Position numbers and translations under genes: made by a program. From NCBI GenBank assembly GCA_009711785.1, contig VENA01000003.1, positions 1-64,000 on the forward strand: DNA of 64,000 bases. Direction: 5' to 3'. A model generated the notes under the pieces. That model had not been told where the DNA came from. It did no database searches and worked only from the letters and a program-made list of their open reading frames with translations. Shown here one piece after another: positions 25,076 through 33,591 of the stretch. Within the stretch, counting starts at the first letter, position 1. Every line of letters begins with the position of its first letter. This DNA is from Bacillota bacterium (GTDB taxonomy: Bacteria > Bacillota > Clostridia > Tissierellales > MES13).

Positions 25076-25849
25076 TTAAAAATCGTTAATAATATTTGAA
25101 TATAACGTATCTTTAGGTTCTCTAGTCTTTGGTTTTTCTAATTTAAATCTTATAATAACTTCAGACTTTTCTATTTTAACTTCTTTAAACCCACATAATT
25201 TATCTAAATCTTCTTTAATAAAAGGTGTTTTAATAATAAATGTTAAATTATATTGATCTTCTTCTATATTTAGATTTATTACCTTATTATTATAAACTTC
25301 ACTAAAGTCAATTACATTATCAATTATTTCATTTAATCTATTAACTATGTATTTTTCATTTTCTATATCCCTATAACTTATATCTAAACACTCATTTATA
25401 TTATATATAAATTTTACTCCTTCATAACCTGCTTTTCTGATTTTTTTATCTAAAAGCAATGATATTGAAGGAATAGATAAAGCATATACCTTACTGATAT
25501 TTTGGGTAATATCAGTGACTTTTTTTATATGTTCTACTGCTTTATTTTCTTTTTTTATTTGCAAATAACCATATATTATTTGTAATATATTCATATAATC
25601 ATGTCTTTGTTCCCTTGATAAATGTCTAATATCATTTATTAGACTTCCCTTTTTTTCATTTAGTTCTTTATATATTATAACGTGATTATTATAGATATAA
25701 AATATCAAAGTTATTAGTATAGTAAATAGTATAAAATAAGAAATAATTCCTTGATAGTTAAATAGATCAATTATTATATAAATGATTAAAAATAACAAAC
25801 TAATAAGTCCAAACAATATATTCTTTGACTTTACCCTTTTAGAATCCAT
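25076..25849 (-). CDS. Spo0B-like, membrane-anchored sensor-kinase-type protein
   Basis: A 257-aa protein. Two membrane helices (about 11-30 and 33-54) precede a helical hairpin with EQRHDYMNILQIIYGYLQ. Its RHDYMN histidine matches the phospho-accepting helix of Spo0B and of Spo0B-like (CitA/DcuS/Agr-type) kinases. The C-terminal part (about 140-240) is a degenerate ATPase-like fold: I see no G1 or G2 boxes, as in true Spo0B phosphotransferases. Position just upstream of obg supports a Spo0B role in the sporulation phosphorelay. The membrane anchor is unlike Bacillus Spo0B. A likely extended -10 promoter lies at 25886-25891. Confidence 0.75.
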   Translation of the reverse strand: MDSKRVKSKNILFGLISLLFLIIYIIIDLFNYQGIISYFILFTILITLIFYIYNNHVIIYKELNEKKGSLINDIRHLSREQRHDYMNILQIIYGYLQIKKENKAVEHIKKVTDITQNISKVYALSIPSISLLLDKKIRKAGYEGVKFIYNINECLDISYRDIENEKYIVNRLNEIIDNVIDFSEVYNNKVINLNIEEDQYNLTFIIKTPFIKEDLDKLCGFKEVKIEKSEVIIRFKLEKPKTREPKDTLYSNIINDF

Positions 25850-25885
25850 TATATACCCTCCTTTGAAATAATTTCCTCAAACTTA

Positions 25886-25891
25886 ATTGTA
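25886..25891 (-). promoter_or_regulatory. possible extended -10 promoter of spo0B-like/obg
   Basis: TACAAT preceded by TGG on the minus strand, 37 nt upstream of the ATG. No good -35 is seen. Confidence 0.35.
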
Positions 25892-25922
25892 CCATAAATT
25901 AAATTTAAAAGGAAAGTATATA

Positions 25923-25952
25923 AGAAAAAACCTACCGGAATTGGTAGGTTTA
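25923..25952 (-). terminator. terminator overlapping rpmA stop
   Basis: Stem AAACCTACC / GGTAGGTTT with a 6-nt loop (AATTCC), then TTTTTTC on the minus strand. The rpmA stop codon lies in the 5' arm. It ends rplU-prp-rpmA. Confidence 0.85.
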
Positions 25953-26252
25953 TTTTGCATCTGCTACTGATTCTATTGGGTACACACTAACTTGTTTTTT
26001 GTTTTTGCCTTTTCTTTCAAATTTTACTACTCCGTTTATTGTAGCAAATAAAGTATCGTCCCCACCTCTTTTTACATTAAATCCTGGGTGGATTTTTGTA
26101 CCTCTTTGTCTTACTATTATATTTCCACTCACTACTTTTTGACCGTCAGCTCTCTTAACACCAAGTCTTTTAGACTCACTGTCACGGCCGTTTTTAGTAC
26201 TACCTACTCCTTTTTTATGAGCAAAAAGTTGTAAATTCATTTTTATCAACAT
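25950..26252 (-). CDS. rpmA: 50S ribosomal protein L27 with cleavable N-terminal extension
   Basis: A 100-aa L27. The mature protein should begin at [20 protein letters not shown]. It is preceded by [10 protein letters not shown], matching the Firmicute extension whose NLQxF-A site is cut by the protease Prp, encoded immediately upstream. Mature L27 reaches the peptidyl-transferase centre, so cleavage is needed for function (known from Staphylococcus). The ATG follows the prp stop directly, with GGGAGG in the end of prp. Confidence 0.97.
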   Translation of the reverse strand: MLIKMNLQLFAHKKGVGSTKNGRDSESKRLGVKRADGQKVVSGNIIVRQRGTKIHPGFNVKRGGDDTLFATINGVVKFERKGKNKKQVSVYPIESVADAK

Positions 26253-26588
26253 TTATTCCACCTCCCCGTATTCGAGAGTTATATAGTCTGGATACGACTC
26301 CATTGTACTCTTTATTCCTACTAAAATTGTTTCTATAACTACATTTGCCTTATCTCTTTTTTCTGTATTAATATCCTCAGGAATTAATACTTCTAAGTAA
26401 CCATCTTCCATATTAACTTTAATATTAATATTACAAACTTCATTTAACGAGTTTGCTCCTGTTATAGCTAAAACTGATACTGCAGAACATACTATATCTT
26501 TACCGCTTTCTTCAAATCCTGTATGTCCTTTAAGTATATACTTAACTATATCTCCATTACTATTTTTGAAAAACTTAATGTTTGTCAT
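26253..26588 (-). CDS. prp: ribosomal-processing cysteine protease Prp
   Basis: A 111-aa YsxB/Prp family protease that removes the N-terminal extension of L27. Catalytic His and Cys are visible in GHTGFEESGKDIVCSAVS (His about 22, Cys about 34), with VLAITGANSLNEV downstream. It lies between the L21 and L27 genes, which is diagnostic. It abuts rpmA with no gap. Confidence 0.95.
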   Translation of the reverse strand: MTNIKFFKNSNGDIVKYILKGHTGFEESGKDIVCSAVSVLAITGANSLNEVCNINIKVNMEDGYLEVLIPEDINTEKRDKANVVIETILVGIKSTMESYPDYITLEYGEVE

Positions 26589-26595
26589 ATCTTAA

Positions 26596-26907
26596 CTAAC
26601 CATTAATCTTTTCTATAGTTACTTTTGTGTAAGGCTGACGATGTCCTTGTTTTCTTCTATAATCTTTTTTAGCCTTGAACTTATAAACAATAATCTTTTT
26701 ACTCTTACCGTGTTCAACAGCCTTAGCAGTTACATTTACACCTTCTACGTAAGGTTGGCCTATCTTTACACCATCGTCATTTGAAACTAATAAAACTTTG
26801 TCAAATTCAAAGTTATCTCCTTCTTTAACATCTAACTTTTCAACAAATAATGTTTCGCCTTCTTGTACTCTGTATTGTTTTCCACCAGTTTCTATTACAG
26901 CATACAT
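26596..26907 (-). CDS. rplU: 50S ribosomal protein L21
   Basis: A 103-aa L21 with the family features [18 protein letters not shown] and [19 protein letters not shown] (rRNA contact). The ATG at 26907 has GAGGAGG about ten nt upstream. First gene of rplU-prp-rpmA, behind a strong promoter (26996-27024) and an L21-type leader RNA. Confidence 0.97.
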   Translation of the reverse strand: MYAVIETGGKQYRVQEGETLFVEKLDVKEGDNFEFDKVLLVSNDDGVKIGQPYVEGVNVTAKAVEHGKSKKIIVYKFKAKKDYRRKQGHRQPYTKVTIEKING

Positions 26908-26909
26908 TA

Positions 26910-26989
26910 CTAACAACACCTCCTCAAACCAGTCTCGCCGATTATAGGTAATTTGCTTTTAAAAACCTCAATCGAGCGGCTACTTACAA
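26910..26989 (-). ncRNA. ribosomal protein L21 leader (autoregulatory mRNA element)
   Basis: The roughly 80-nt untranslated leader ends with CGGCGAGACTGGTTTGAGGAGG and contains CCGCTCGATTGAGG near its start, both characteristic of the L21 leader known in Firmicutes upstream of rplU. It lies between a consensus promoter and rplU. By analogy, L21 is thought to bind it and adjust its own operon's expression. Confidence 0.8.
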
Positions 26990-26995
26990 AATAAA

Positions 26996-27024
26996 ATTCT
27001 ATCAGAAGCAAAACCTTTTGTCAA
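26996..27024 (-). promoter_or_regulatory. sigma-A promoter of rplU-prp-rpmA
   Basis: TTGACA (27019-27024), 17-bp spacer, TAGAAT (26996-27001), starting right after the rng stop codon. Confidence 0.85.
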
Positions 27025-27028
27025 CTAA

Positions 27029-28519
27029 TTATATATTATTTTTTTTATCCTTTATTTTCCCCATCTTTTTTACCTTCATATCATTTAGATTTATAGAACT
27101 ATCTCCTTTAATATATAATTCTATACTATATTTTTCCTTTAAACTAATTAAATAATCACTATATTTGTCTTCTAAAATATCACAATTAAATGGATTTAAT
27201 AAAAATTCTACAGTTTCTATATTAGTGTGAATATTTATTCTCTTTATTTCATTTTCTATTTTTTTAATAAGAGTATGCTCTGAATAAACCTTACCTGTTC
27301 CACTACAACAAGGACAATCCCTAAGCATTTTTGAAGATAATCTCTTTCTATTTTTCTTTCTAGTCATTTCAACTAATCCTAATTGGGTCATTCCTAATAT
27401 TGTTGACCTTGTTCTATCCTTTTTTAACTCTTTTTCTAAAGTTTTTAATACTAACTTATCATCAGCTTGATTATTCATATCTATAAAGTCAATAATTATT
27501 ATTCCACCAATATTTCTTAACCTTAATTGTTTAGCTATTTCCTTTGCTGCCTCAAGATTTGTTCTAACTACAGTATGTTCTAAATCAACGCTTCCAACAA
27601 ATTTACCAGTGTTTATATCTATAGAAGTTAAGGCTTCGGTTTCATCAATTATTATATATCCTCCACTTTTAAGCCAAACTTTTCTTTCTAAAGCTTCATT
27701 AATCTTTCTTTCTATTCCATACTCAATTAATACATTATGACTATTTTCATATAATTCTACCCTTGATTTTAAGTGAGGGGATATCAAATCTACTAAATCT
27801 ATTAAACTATTGTATTTTTCTTTGTCATTAATTATTAATTTATTAGTATCTTTTGTAAATAAGTCTCTTACTGTCCTTTGTACTAGATCTAAATCCTTAT
27901 ATATAATTCTTGGTGCAAAACCTAAATTTCTTTCATTTTCAATTTTATAGTATACCTTTAAAAGGAAATTTAGATCATCCCTTAAATCCTTCTTATTCTT
28001 CTCCTCAGCTGCAGTCCTTAATATTATACCCATATTATTGACTTTAATCTCTTCTGCTAAACCTTTAAGTCTTTCCCTTTCCTCATCCTTTGTTATACGT
28101 CTTGAAATGCCAACATAATCAGTAAAAGGCATTAATACAAGATATCTCCCCGGTAGTGTAATGTGGGTAGTTATTCTTGCTCCTTTAGTACCAAAGGGTT
28201 CTTTAATCACCTGTACAATTATATCTTGTCCTTGTTTAACCACATCTTTTATCGATATATCCTTTAGATTTATATCCTTATTATCCATTATATCCTTAGG
28301 TATTGCATCTTTAACATAAAGAAATGCATTTTTTTCAAGTCCTATATCTACAAAAGCTGCCTGCATTCCAGGTAATACATTTACCACTCTACCTTTATAG
28401 ATATTTCCAAGAACTCTTTTATTATCTCCTCTTTCAATATAAAATTCTACTAAATCCTTATTTTCAAGTATTGCTACTCTATCTTGATTTACCCCTACAT
28501 CAATAATAATATCATTCAT
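27029..28519 (-). CDS. rng: ribonuclease G (RNase E/G family)
   Basis: A 496-aa endoribonuclease that cleaves single-stranded RNA in rRNA maturation and mRNA decay. An S1 domain (VLGNIYKGRVVNVLPGMQAAFVDIG, about 35-120) is followed by the catalytic domain with Asp residues in SIDINTGKF and IIDFIDM, and the zinc-link CPCCSGTGK. It lacks the scaffold extension of RNase E. It is the last gene of a minus-strand group from spoIVFA onward. Its end abuts the rplU promoter. Confidence 0.95.
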   Translation of the reverse strand: MNDIIIDVGVNQDRVAILENKDLVEFYIERGDNKRVLGNIYKGRVVNVLPGMQAAFVDIGLEKNAFLYVKDAIPKDIMDNKDINLKDISIKDVVKQGQDIIVQVIKEPFGTKGARITTHITLPGRYLVLMPFTDYVGISRRITKDEERERLKGLAEEIKVNNMGIILRTAAEEKNKKDLRDDLNFLLKVYYKIENERNLGFAPRIIYKDLDLVQRTVRDLFTKDTNKLIINDKEKYNSLIDLVDLISPHLKSRVELYENSHNVLIEYGIERKINEALERKVWLKSGGYIIIDETEALTSIDINTGKFVGSVDLEHTVVRTNLEAAKEIAKQLRLRNIGGIIIIDFIDMNNQADDKLVLKTLEKELKKDRTRSTILGMTQLGLVEMTRKKNRKRLSSKMLRDCPCCSGTGKVYSEHTLIKKIENEIKRINIHTNIETVEFLLNPFNCDILEDKYSDYLISLKEKYSIELYIKGDSSINLNDMKVKKMGKIKDKKNNI

Positions 28520-28571
28520 ATAACCTCTCCCAAAATAATTTTATAATAATATGGGATATCCCCCCTAATTT

Positions 28572-29270
28572 TTATACAGGTGTAACTATCTCTCCATTCT
28601 TTTCTATAAATAAATCTAACCTCTGTATTTTTGTCTCATCATCGATAAGTTCTACATTTTCTTTATTCTTAATTTGCTCTACTAATACTTCTGGCTTTAA
28701 ATTTCCCGCACTTCCTGTTCTTAAGGTTGTTTTTATTATAGCTTTATTCTCCTTTAAAATTAAAATAGAAATATCCTTTATATTAGGTCTGATATCTACC
28801 TCTCTAGTTATAACTTTCTTTCTCTTTTTCTTTGTTTTTGTTATTAATATTTCTTCTTTACTAAGTATATCATCTATAATTGATTGCATTTTTTCCTTTG
28901 TTATAGATTCAAAATTAAGTTCTATTACATAAGTTGACCATCTTAATAAAGCCATTAACGATTTCTTAGAGTTAGTATATTTAGCTTTTAAAATTTTAAT
29001 TCCCTCTGGTAATACTTGATTCATTTTATCAATAAAAACATCAGGGTTTATATCCTTTATTAATTCTACATCCATATACTCTCCATCACTGGAAACTCCG
29101 ACAGCTAAGGCAGTTGCAAAGGAAAATTTAGGATGAGGATTATAACCTTCAGAATACTTAACTGGTATATTAGCCCTTCTAAAGGCTCTTTGAAATAATC
29201 TCATTAAATCAAGGTGAGATATATACTTAAGTTCATTACATTTTTTAAATTTAACTCTTAATGTCTTCAT
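28572..29270 (-). CDS. TIGR03936 / DUF2344 protein (radical SAM partner)
   Basis: A 232-aa protein with the DUF2344 signature KFKKCNELKYISHLDLMRLF and GYNPHPKFSFATALAVGVSS. It is paired almost everywhere with the TIGR03960 radical SAM protein encoded upstream. Here the genes overlap by one base (TAATG), so translation is coupled. In some lineages the two are fused. A role in tRNA or rRNA modification has been suggested because of the neighbouring rng and rplU, but the reaction is unknown. Confidence 0.9.
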   Translation of the reverse strand: MKTLRVKFKKCNELKYISHLDLMRLFQRAFRRANIPVKYSEGYNPHPKFSFATALAVGVSSDGEYMDVELIKDINPDVFIDKMNQVLPEGIKILKAKYTNSKKSLMALLRWSTYVIELNFESITKEKMQSIIDDILSKEEILITKTKKKRKKVITREVDIRPNIKDISILILKENKAIIKTTLRTGSAGNLKPEVLVEQIKNKENVELIDDETKIQRLDLFIEKNGEIVTPV

Positions 29271-31111
29271 TAGCAAACACCGCCTGTAAACTTCGTATTA
29301 ATGCCACATCCTGTACATCCTTCTCTACAATCCTTAGTTAATTCTCCTTTAACTGCTTTCTCATTTTCCTTTATTAAATATTTTTTAGTCACCCCAACAT
29401 TTATAAAATCCCAAGGTAATACTTCATCATAGTCCCTTTTTCTATTAGCATAAAAACTTGGATCTATATCTAATTCTTCAAATGTTTGTTCCCATTTTTC
29501 ATAATCAAATATATTTGACCATCCATCAAATTTACATCCTTTTTCCCAGGCTTTAATAAGCACTTCACATACTTTCCTATCTCCCCTTGCAAATACTGCC
29601 TCTAAAAAGCTTAACCTAGCATCATGGGTATTAAAATTAATCTTTCTATCTTTAATAGTATCTTTTAATAAATTTTGTTTTTCTTTAAACTCATCAATAG
29701 TATCCTGGGGATGCCATTGAAATGGAGTAAAGGGTTTTGGTACAAAACATGATGCACTTGTTGTTATTCTTAAATTTCCTTTTCTTTTTTCCCTTGGTAA
29801 CTTAAAGAATTCTTCCTTAACCTTATAAGAAAGGTCTTTTATACCATATACATCTTCCTTAGTTTCAGTTGGAAGTCCTATCATGAAATAAAGTTTAACT
29901 GTTGACCATCCTAACTCAAATGCATTTTTAACTGAGTCTATTAAATTCTCTTCTTCAATACCTTTATTTATAACATCTCTTAATCTTTGTGAACCTGCCT
30001 CCGGAGCAAATGTTAATCCAGTTTTTCTTATCTTTTGTATCTTTTCTATTATTTCAAGAGAAAAAGAATCAAGTCTCAAAGAAGGTAATGCTAAACCTAT
30101 TCTTTTTTCTTTAAATTCATCTATTAACTTAGTTACTAATTCATCTAATCTAGAATAGTCACTAGTACTTAATGAAGATAGAGAAATTTCTTCATGTCCT
30201 GTAGCATCTACAAGTTTTTTTGAAAGTTCTAATAAACTCTCTACACTTCTTTCCCTAACTGGTCTATAAATCATACCTGCTTGACAGAATCTACATCCCC
30301 TTGTGCACCCTCTAAATATCTCTAACATTATTCTATCATGAACTATTTCTACGTAGGGTATTATTAACTTTTCTGGATAATAAGTATCATCTAAATTCTT
30401 AATTATTCGTTTTTTAATAGTTTTAGGATAACTTTCTTTTTTAGGTATTCTTTCCTTTATAGTTCCATCTTCTTTGTAGGTAACTTCATAAAATGAAGGA
30501 ATATAAACCCCCTGTAGTTTACTAATTCTTTCAAGAAAATCCAATTTATCTTTATTTTCTTTTTTCCATTCTTTATGGATTTTCATTATCTCAAGAATTA
30601 ATTCTTCTGATTCTCCAATAACAAAAATATCCACTATTTCTGATAAGGTTTCAGGATTATAGACACAGGGACCTCCTGCTATTACTAATGGATCTTTTTC
30701 TTTCCTATCTTTTGATCTTATAGGTATATCACCTAGGTCTAACATGTTTAATATATTTGTATAACTCATTTCATACTGTAATGTAAATCCTATAAAGTCA
30801 AAATCTTTAATAGGACTTTTAGTTTCTAATGAAAATAAAGGTATCTTATTTTTCCTTAATTCATCTTCAAAATCAACCCAAGGTGCAAAAACTCTTTCAC
30901 AATAAATACCTTTTTTCTTGTTTAATAGATTATAAAGTATATGTAAGCCTAAATGTGACATTCCTACATCATATATATCAGGAAAAGCAAATGCAAATCT
31001 AGTATCTACCTCATCTAAGTTTTTAATAACAGAATTTTGTTCTCTACCAATATATCTACCTGGTTTCTCCACTTTTTTTAATATTTTATCTAATAATTCT
31101 TCGTTAATCAA
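29270..31111 (-). CDS. TIGR03960 family B12-binding-like radical SAM protein
   Basis: A 613-aa radical SAM enzyme. The N-terminal half resembles a B12-binding fold (FAFPDIYDVGMSHLGLHILY). The SAM cluster motif is CTRGCRFC (CxxxCxxC) in IFRGCTRGCRFCQAGMIYRP, followed by SLSSLSTSDY and SAM-binding glycines (FAPEAGSQRLRDVINKG). The C-terminus has another cysteine group (CREGCTGCG) that could hold a second cluster. Start taken as TTG at 31111, with AAGGG about 8 nt upstream. An in-frame GTG at 31120 abuts the Shine-Dalgarno. The substrate is unknown. It is coupled to the DUF2344 partner. Confidence 0.9.
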   Translation of the reverse strand: MINEELLDKILKKVEKPGRYIGREQNSVIKNLDEVDTRFAFAFPDIYDVGMSHLGLHILYNLLNKKKGIYCERVFAPWVDFEDELRKNKIPLFSLETKSPIKDFDFIGFTLQYEMSYTNILNMLDLGDIPIRSKDRKEKDPLVIAGGPCVYNPETLSEIVDIFVIGESEELILEIMKIHKEWKKENKDKLDFLERISKLQGVYIPSFYEVTYKEDGTIKERIPKKESYPKTIKKRIIKNLDDTYYPEKLIIPYVEIVHDRIMLEIFRGCTRGCRFCQAGMIYRPVRERSVESLLELSKKLVDATGHEEISLSSLSTSDYSRLDELVTKLIDEFKEKRIGLALPSLRLDSFSLEIIEKIQKIRKTGLTFAPEAGSQRLRDVINKGIEEENLIDSVKNAFELGWSTVKLYFMIGLPTETKEDVYGIKDLSYKVKEEFFKLPREKRKGNLRITTSASCFVPKPFTPFQWHPQDTIDEFKEKQNLLKDTIKDRKINFNTHDARLSFLEAVFARGDRKVCEVLIKAWEKGCKFDGWSNIFDYEKWEQTFEELDIDPSFYANRKRDYDEVLPWDFINVGVTKKYLIKENEKAVKGELTKDCREGCTGCGINTKFTGGVC

Positions 31112-31163
31112 ATTTATCACCCTTATCTAAAAGTCTCTTCTATTTATCTTGAATTATATTTTA

Positions 31164-32045
31164 TCATTTTTTCTTATTAATTAACAACTTTTCTAATGTT
31201 ACATAAATACCTAACTCCATTGCTCCTTTAATAAGTTCTTCCTCATTTATTGTACCCAGTTGAGTACCTGAATTATCAATAACTATTATAATATGATACT
31301 TACCTGGTAAAAAATTATCTAGTATAGATTTAATAGTTACTGATTTTAAACCTACTAAAAAATGAGCTTTCATAACACCTTTTTTAAGTATTTTTTCTTT
31401 CTTTGTAAGTATTTGTTTAATGAATATAAAAGCTGCCAAATCCTTTTCTTTTCTGGCAGCGATAACTATATATACCCCAAGTAAAATTATATATATACCT
31501 TCGTTATTTTTAAGTATATTTAAACTTCCATAGACCATTGTTAATGATGAAATAATATATGTAAGTATCATTATAACTTTTGTAGCTAATTTAATACCTA
31601 TATTATAAGAAAGAATACCTCTAATTATCCTACCACCATCTAACGGTAAGATTGGGAGCATATTTAATATAAAAAGAAATAAATTTATTCTAATTATATA
31701 TTCTACCATATATACACTTACAAAGCACTCATTAATTATTATAAAAATTATAGCTATTATAAGATTAGATAATGGTCCCATTATACAAGTTAATATTTCT
31801 TTTTTAGGATTTTCACTTATAAAGGATTTTAATTTTATAAAACCCCCAAAGGGCAATAAACATATTTCATCTATTTTTACCCCTTTTTTTACTGCCATTA
31901 CTATATGTGAAATTTCATGTATAATGAGTGAAAAAAGTATAATACAAATGTCAATGAAATATCCAATATATATATATATTGCTAGTAATATTATAAAAAA
32001 TATATTTATTTTTATTTTTATACCTTTAATAGTTATCAAAGTCAT
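31164..32045 (-). CDS. spoIVFB: SpoIVFB-like site-2 intramembrane metalloprotease (M50)
   Basis: A 293-aa polytopic membrane protease. The zinc motif HEISH lies in IIHEISHIVMAVKKG and the third ligand Asp in MLPILPLDGGRI. A soluble C-terminal domain (about 220-293), CBS-like, may sense ATP. In Bacillus SpoIVFB cleaves pro-sigma-K in the mother cell during sporulation. The SpoIVFA-like gene directly upstream (11 nt) supports that role. No sigK is in this window. Confidence 0.9.
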   Translation of the reverse strand: MTLITIKGIKIKINIFFIILLAIYIYIGYFIDICIILFSLIIHEISHIVMAVKKGVKIDEICLLPFGGFIKLKSFISENPKKEILTCIMGPLSNLIIAIIFIIINECFVSVYMVEYIIRINLFLFILNMLPILPLDGGRIIRGILSYNIGIKLATKVIMILTYIISSLTMVYGSLNILKNNEGIYIILLGVYIVIAARKEKDLAAFIFIKQILTKKEKILKKGVMKAHFLVGLKSVTIKSILDNFLPGKYHIIIVIDNSGTQLGTINEEELIKGAMELGIYVTLEKLLINKKK

Positions 32046-32056
32046 TAGTAATACAC

Positions 32057-32761
32057 CTATGTTAAGACTACATCATGTAAAAATTCTATCTTTTTCATAG
32101 GATTAATAGGAGAACCTTCCTCCCATATTTCAAAATGAAATTTAGTTTTATTTATATTATTAAAACTACCAATTTTTTCTCCAGATTCAACTTTATCTCC
32201 TATTTCTACATAAATAGCATTCATACCTCCATAATATGCTTCGATATTTCCATGCCTTATTTTAACATAGTTACCATATACTAAATCTTTCCCTTTTTCT
32301 ATTACTACTCCTTCTGAAATAGCTACTACTTCATTTCTATTAGGTATTATATCCACACCTTTATTAAATATTTCAACACCATTAGATTTTGGTACCTTCC
32401 CAAAACTTTTATATATTTCACCTGTTACCGGAATAATAAATCCCTCTTTATTTGAATCTTCATTAAAAACTGAAATCCCTTTCTTAGGTACATTTATTAT
32501 TTTCTTTGTGTATTTTAAAGTAAAATCTTTAACCTTAGTTATTTCCATATCATAATTAATTGTCTTATCTACAAGTTCAATTGCTGTTTTTGTTATATTA
32601 GTATCTAATTTTTTAATAAAAATCACCATTAAAACTAATATAATACTTATTAGTATTTGCTTTATTCTTCTTTTATAGATATCTTTATTATTTTTAGTAT
32701 TATACCCTGTCTTTACTCTTATAGATCTAGTCTTGTTATTAATAATTTTTTTCAAACTCAT
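32057..32761 (-). CDS. spoIVFA: SpoIVFA-like degenerate M23/LytM protein
   Basis: A 234-aa bitopic membrane protein. The basic N-terminus and one helix (about 32-49) are followed by an M23 (LytM) fold (IIPVTGEIYKSFGK, VEIFNKGVDI, VIEKGKDLVYGNYVKIRHG, KTKFHFEIWEEGSPINP). Zinc ligands are degenerate: FNKGVD replaces HxGxD and FHF replaces HxH. It is therefore probably a non-enzymatic regulator, as SpoIVFA is for SpoIVFB in the forespore-facing membrane. The upstream region holds a striking 12-bp inverted repeat (32777-32840). Confidence 0.88.
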   Translation of the reverse strand: MSLKKIINNKTRSIRVKTGYNTKNNKDIYKRRIKQILISIILVLMVIFIKKLDTNITKTAIELVDKTINYDMEITKVKDFTLKYTKKIINVPKKGISVFNEDSNKEGFIIPVTGEIYKSFGKVPKSNGVEIFNKGVDIIPNRNEVVAISEGVVIEKGKDLVYGNYVKIRHGNIEAYYGGMNAIYVEIGDKVESGEKIGSFNNINKTKFHFEIWEEGSPINPMKKIEFLHDVVLT

Positions 32762-32776
32762 AATAGCCCTCCTATC

Positions 32777-32840
32777 TTACTTTTGTAAAATTATTTATTA
32801 TAATAATATTTAAATTTCACGCTTTTTATTACAAAAGTAA
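32777..32840. repeat. paired TTAC-N4-GTAA sites flanking the spoIVFA promoter region
   Basis: TTACTTTTGTAA (32777-32788) and its exact complement TTACAAAAGTAA (32829-32840) form a 12-bp inverted repeat 40 bp apart. Each arm is itself a TTAC-N4-GTAA dyad. The intervening AT-rich DNA holds a TATAAT on the minus strand. It could be a pair of operators or a long-range hairpin in the leader. Confidence 0.5.
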
Positions 32841-32852
32841 AACACGGCAAAT

Positions 32853-32884
32853 AAAAAATAGCACTTAAGTGTGCTATTTTTTCA
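32853..32884 (-). terminator. terminator overlapping mgsA stop
   Basis: Stem AAAATAGCAC / GTGCTATTTT around a 6-nt centre, followed by TTTTTT on the minus strand. The mgsA TAG is inside the stem. It ends minCDE-mgsA. Confidence 0.8.
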
Positions 32885-33272
32885 CAACTTTTCTCCAGGA
32901 CATATCTCCTCGTTCTAAAGCTTTTATTAATATTTCTGCTGTTCCTATATTTGTAGCTAATGGAATATTATGAACATCACACAATCTCATTAATGCTAAT
33001 ATATCTGGTTCATGGGGTTGAGCTGTTAATGGATCTCTTAAAAAAATAACTATATCCATTTGATTTTCAGCAATTTTAGCTCCTATTTGCTGATCTCCCC
33101 CTAATGGTCCTGATAATACTCTAAATACATTTAGTCCAGTAGCTTCTATTATCCTTTTGCCTGTTGTACCAGTAGCATATATATCATGTTCTTTAAAAAT
33201 TTCCTTATAGGCCAGTGAAAAATTTACAATGTCCCTTTTCTTTTTATCATGGGCTATCAAAGCTATCTTCAT
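32874..33272 (-). CDS. mgsA: methylglyoxal synthase
   Basis: Converts dihydroxyacetone phosphate to methylglyoxal and phosphate, a bypass that relieves phosphosugar stress. 132 aa, normal length. Motifs are [18 protein letters not shown] (phosphate site), [13 protein letters not shown] and [15 protein letters not shown] with the catalytic Asp region. It lies 21 nt after minE, a neighbourhood common in Clostridia. Confidence 0.97.
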   Translation of the reverse strand: MKIALIAHDKKKRDIVNFSLAYKEIFKEHDIYATGTTGKRIIEATGLNVFRVLSGPLGGDQQIGAKIAENQMDIVIFLRDPLTAQPHEPDILALMRLCDVHNIPLATNIGTAEILIKALERGDMSWRKVVKK

Positions 33273-33293
33273 GACTTTCCTCCTGCCTGTAAG

Positions 33294-33572
33294 TTATTGT
33301 TCATCCTTCATTTTAAGTATTGGAATATTAGCAACTAATGCAGGTATTGATTCATTATCGCTCTCTCTTTTAGTCCTAGTAAATTTCATATCTAAACCTT
33401 CTTCATCTATTACCATATAATCAGATATAACTCTTATAATATCCCCTTTTACCATTTCTAAGAAGCGAGGCGATACATTTGTTCTATCATGTATTAACAC
33501 TAACTTTAATCTCTCTTTCGCTACACTCTTACTATTTCCATCGTTTTTACTAAATAATTTGAACAAATCCAA
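33294..33572 (-). CDS. minE: cell division topological specificity factor MinE
   Basis: A 92-aa protein that drives MinCD oscillation or positioning. It has an N-terminal anti-MinCD region (MDLFKLFSKN...RLKLVLIHDR) and a C-terminal dimer strand (ELVANIPI-like). The start is TTG at 33572, with AAGGAGG six nt upstream. The longer open frame runs back into minD and lacks a ribosome site. MinE occurs in many Clostridia but not in Bacillus, which uses DivIVA/MinJ. Confidence 0.95.
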   Translation of the reverse strand: MDLFKLFSKNDGNSKSVAKERLKLVLIHDRTNVSPRFLEMVKGDIIRVISDYMVIDEEGLDMKFTRTKRESDNESIPALVANIPILKMKDEQ

Positions 33573-33591
33573 CTCTATTCCTCCTTCAATT

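Noticed and set aside
28572..31111. Fusion or frameshift between the DUF2344 and TIGR03960 genes
   Set aside because: The one-base TAATG overlap is a normal coupled junction, and both products are full length.
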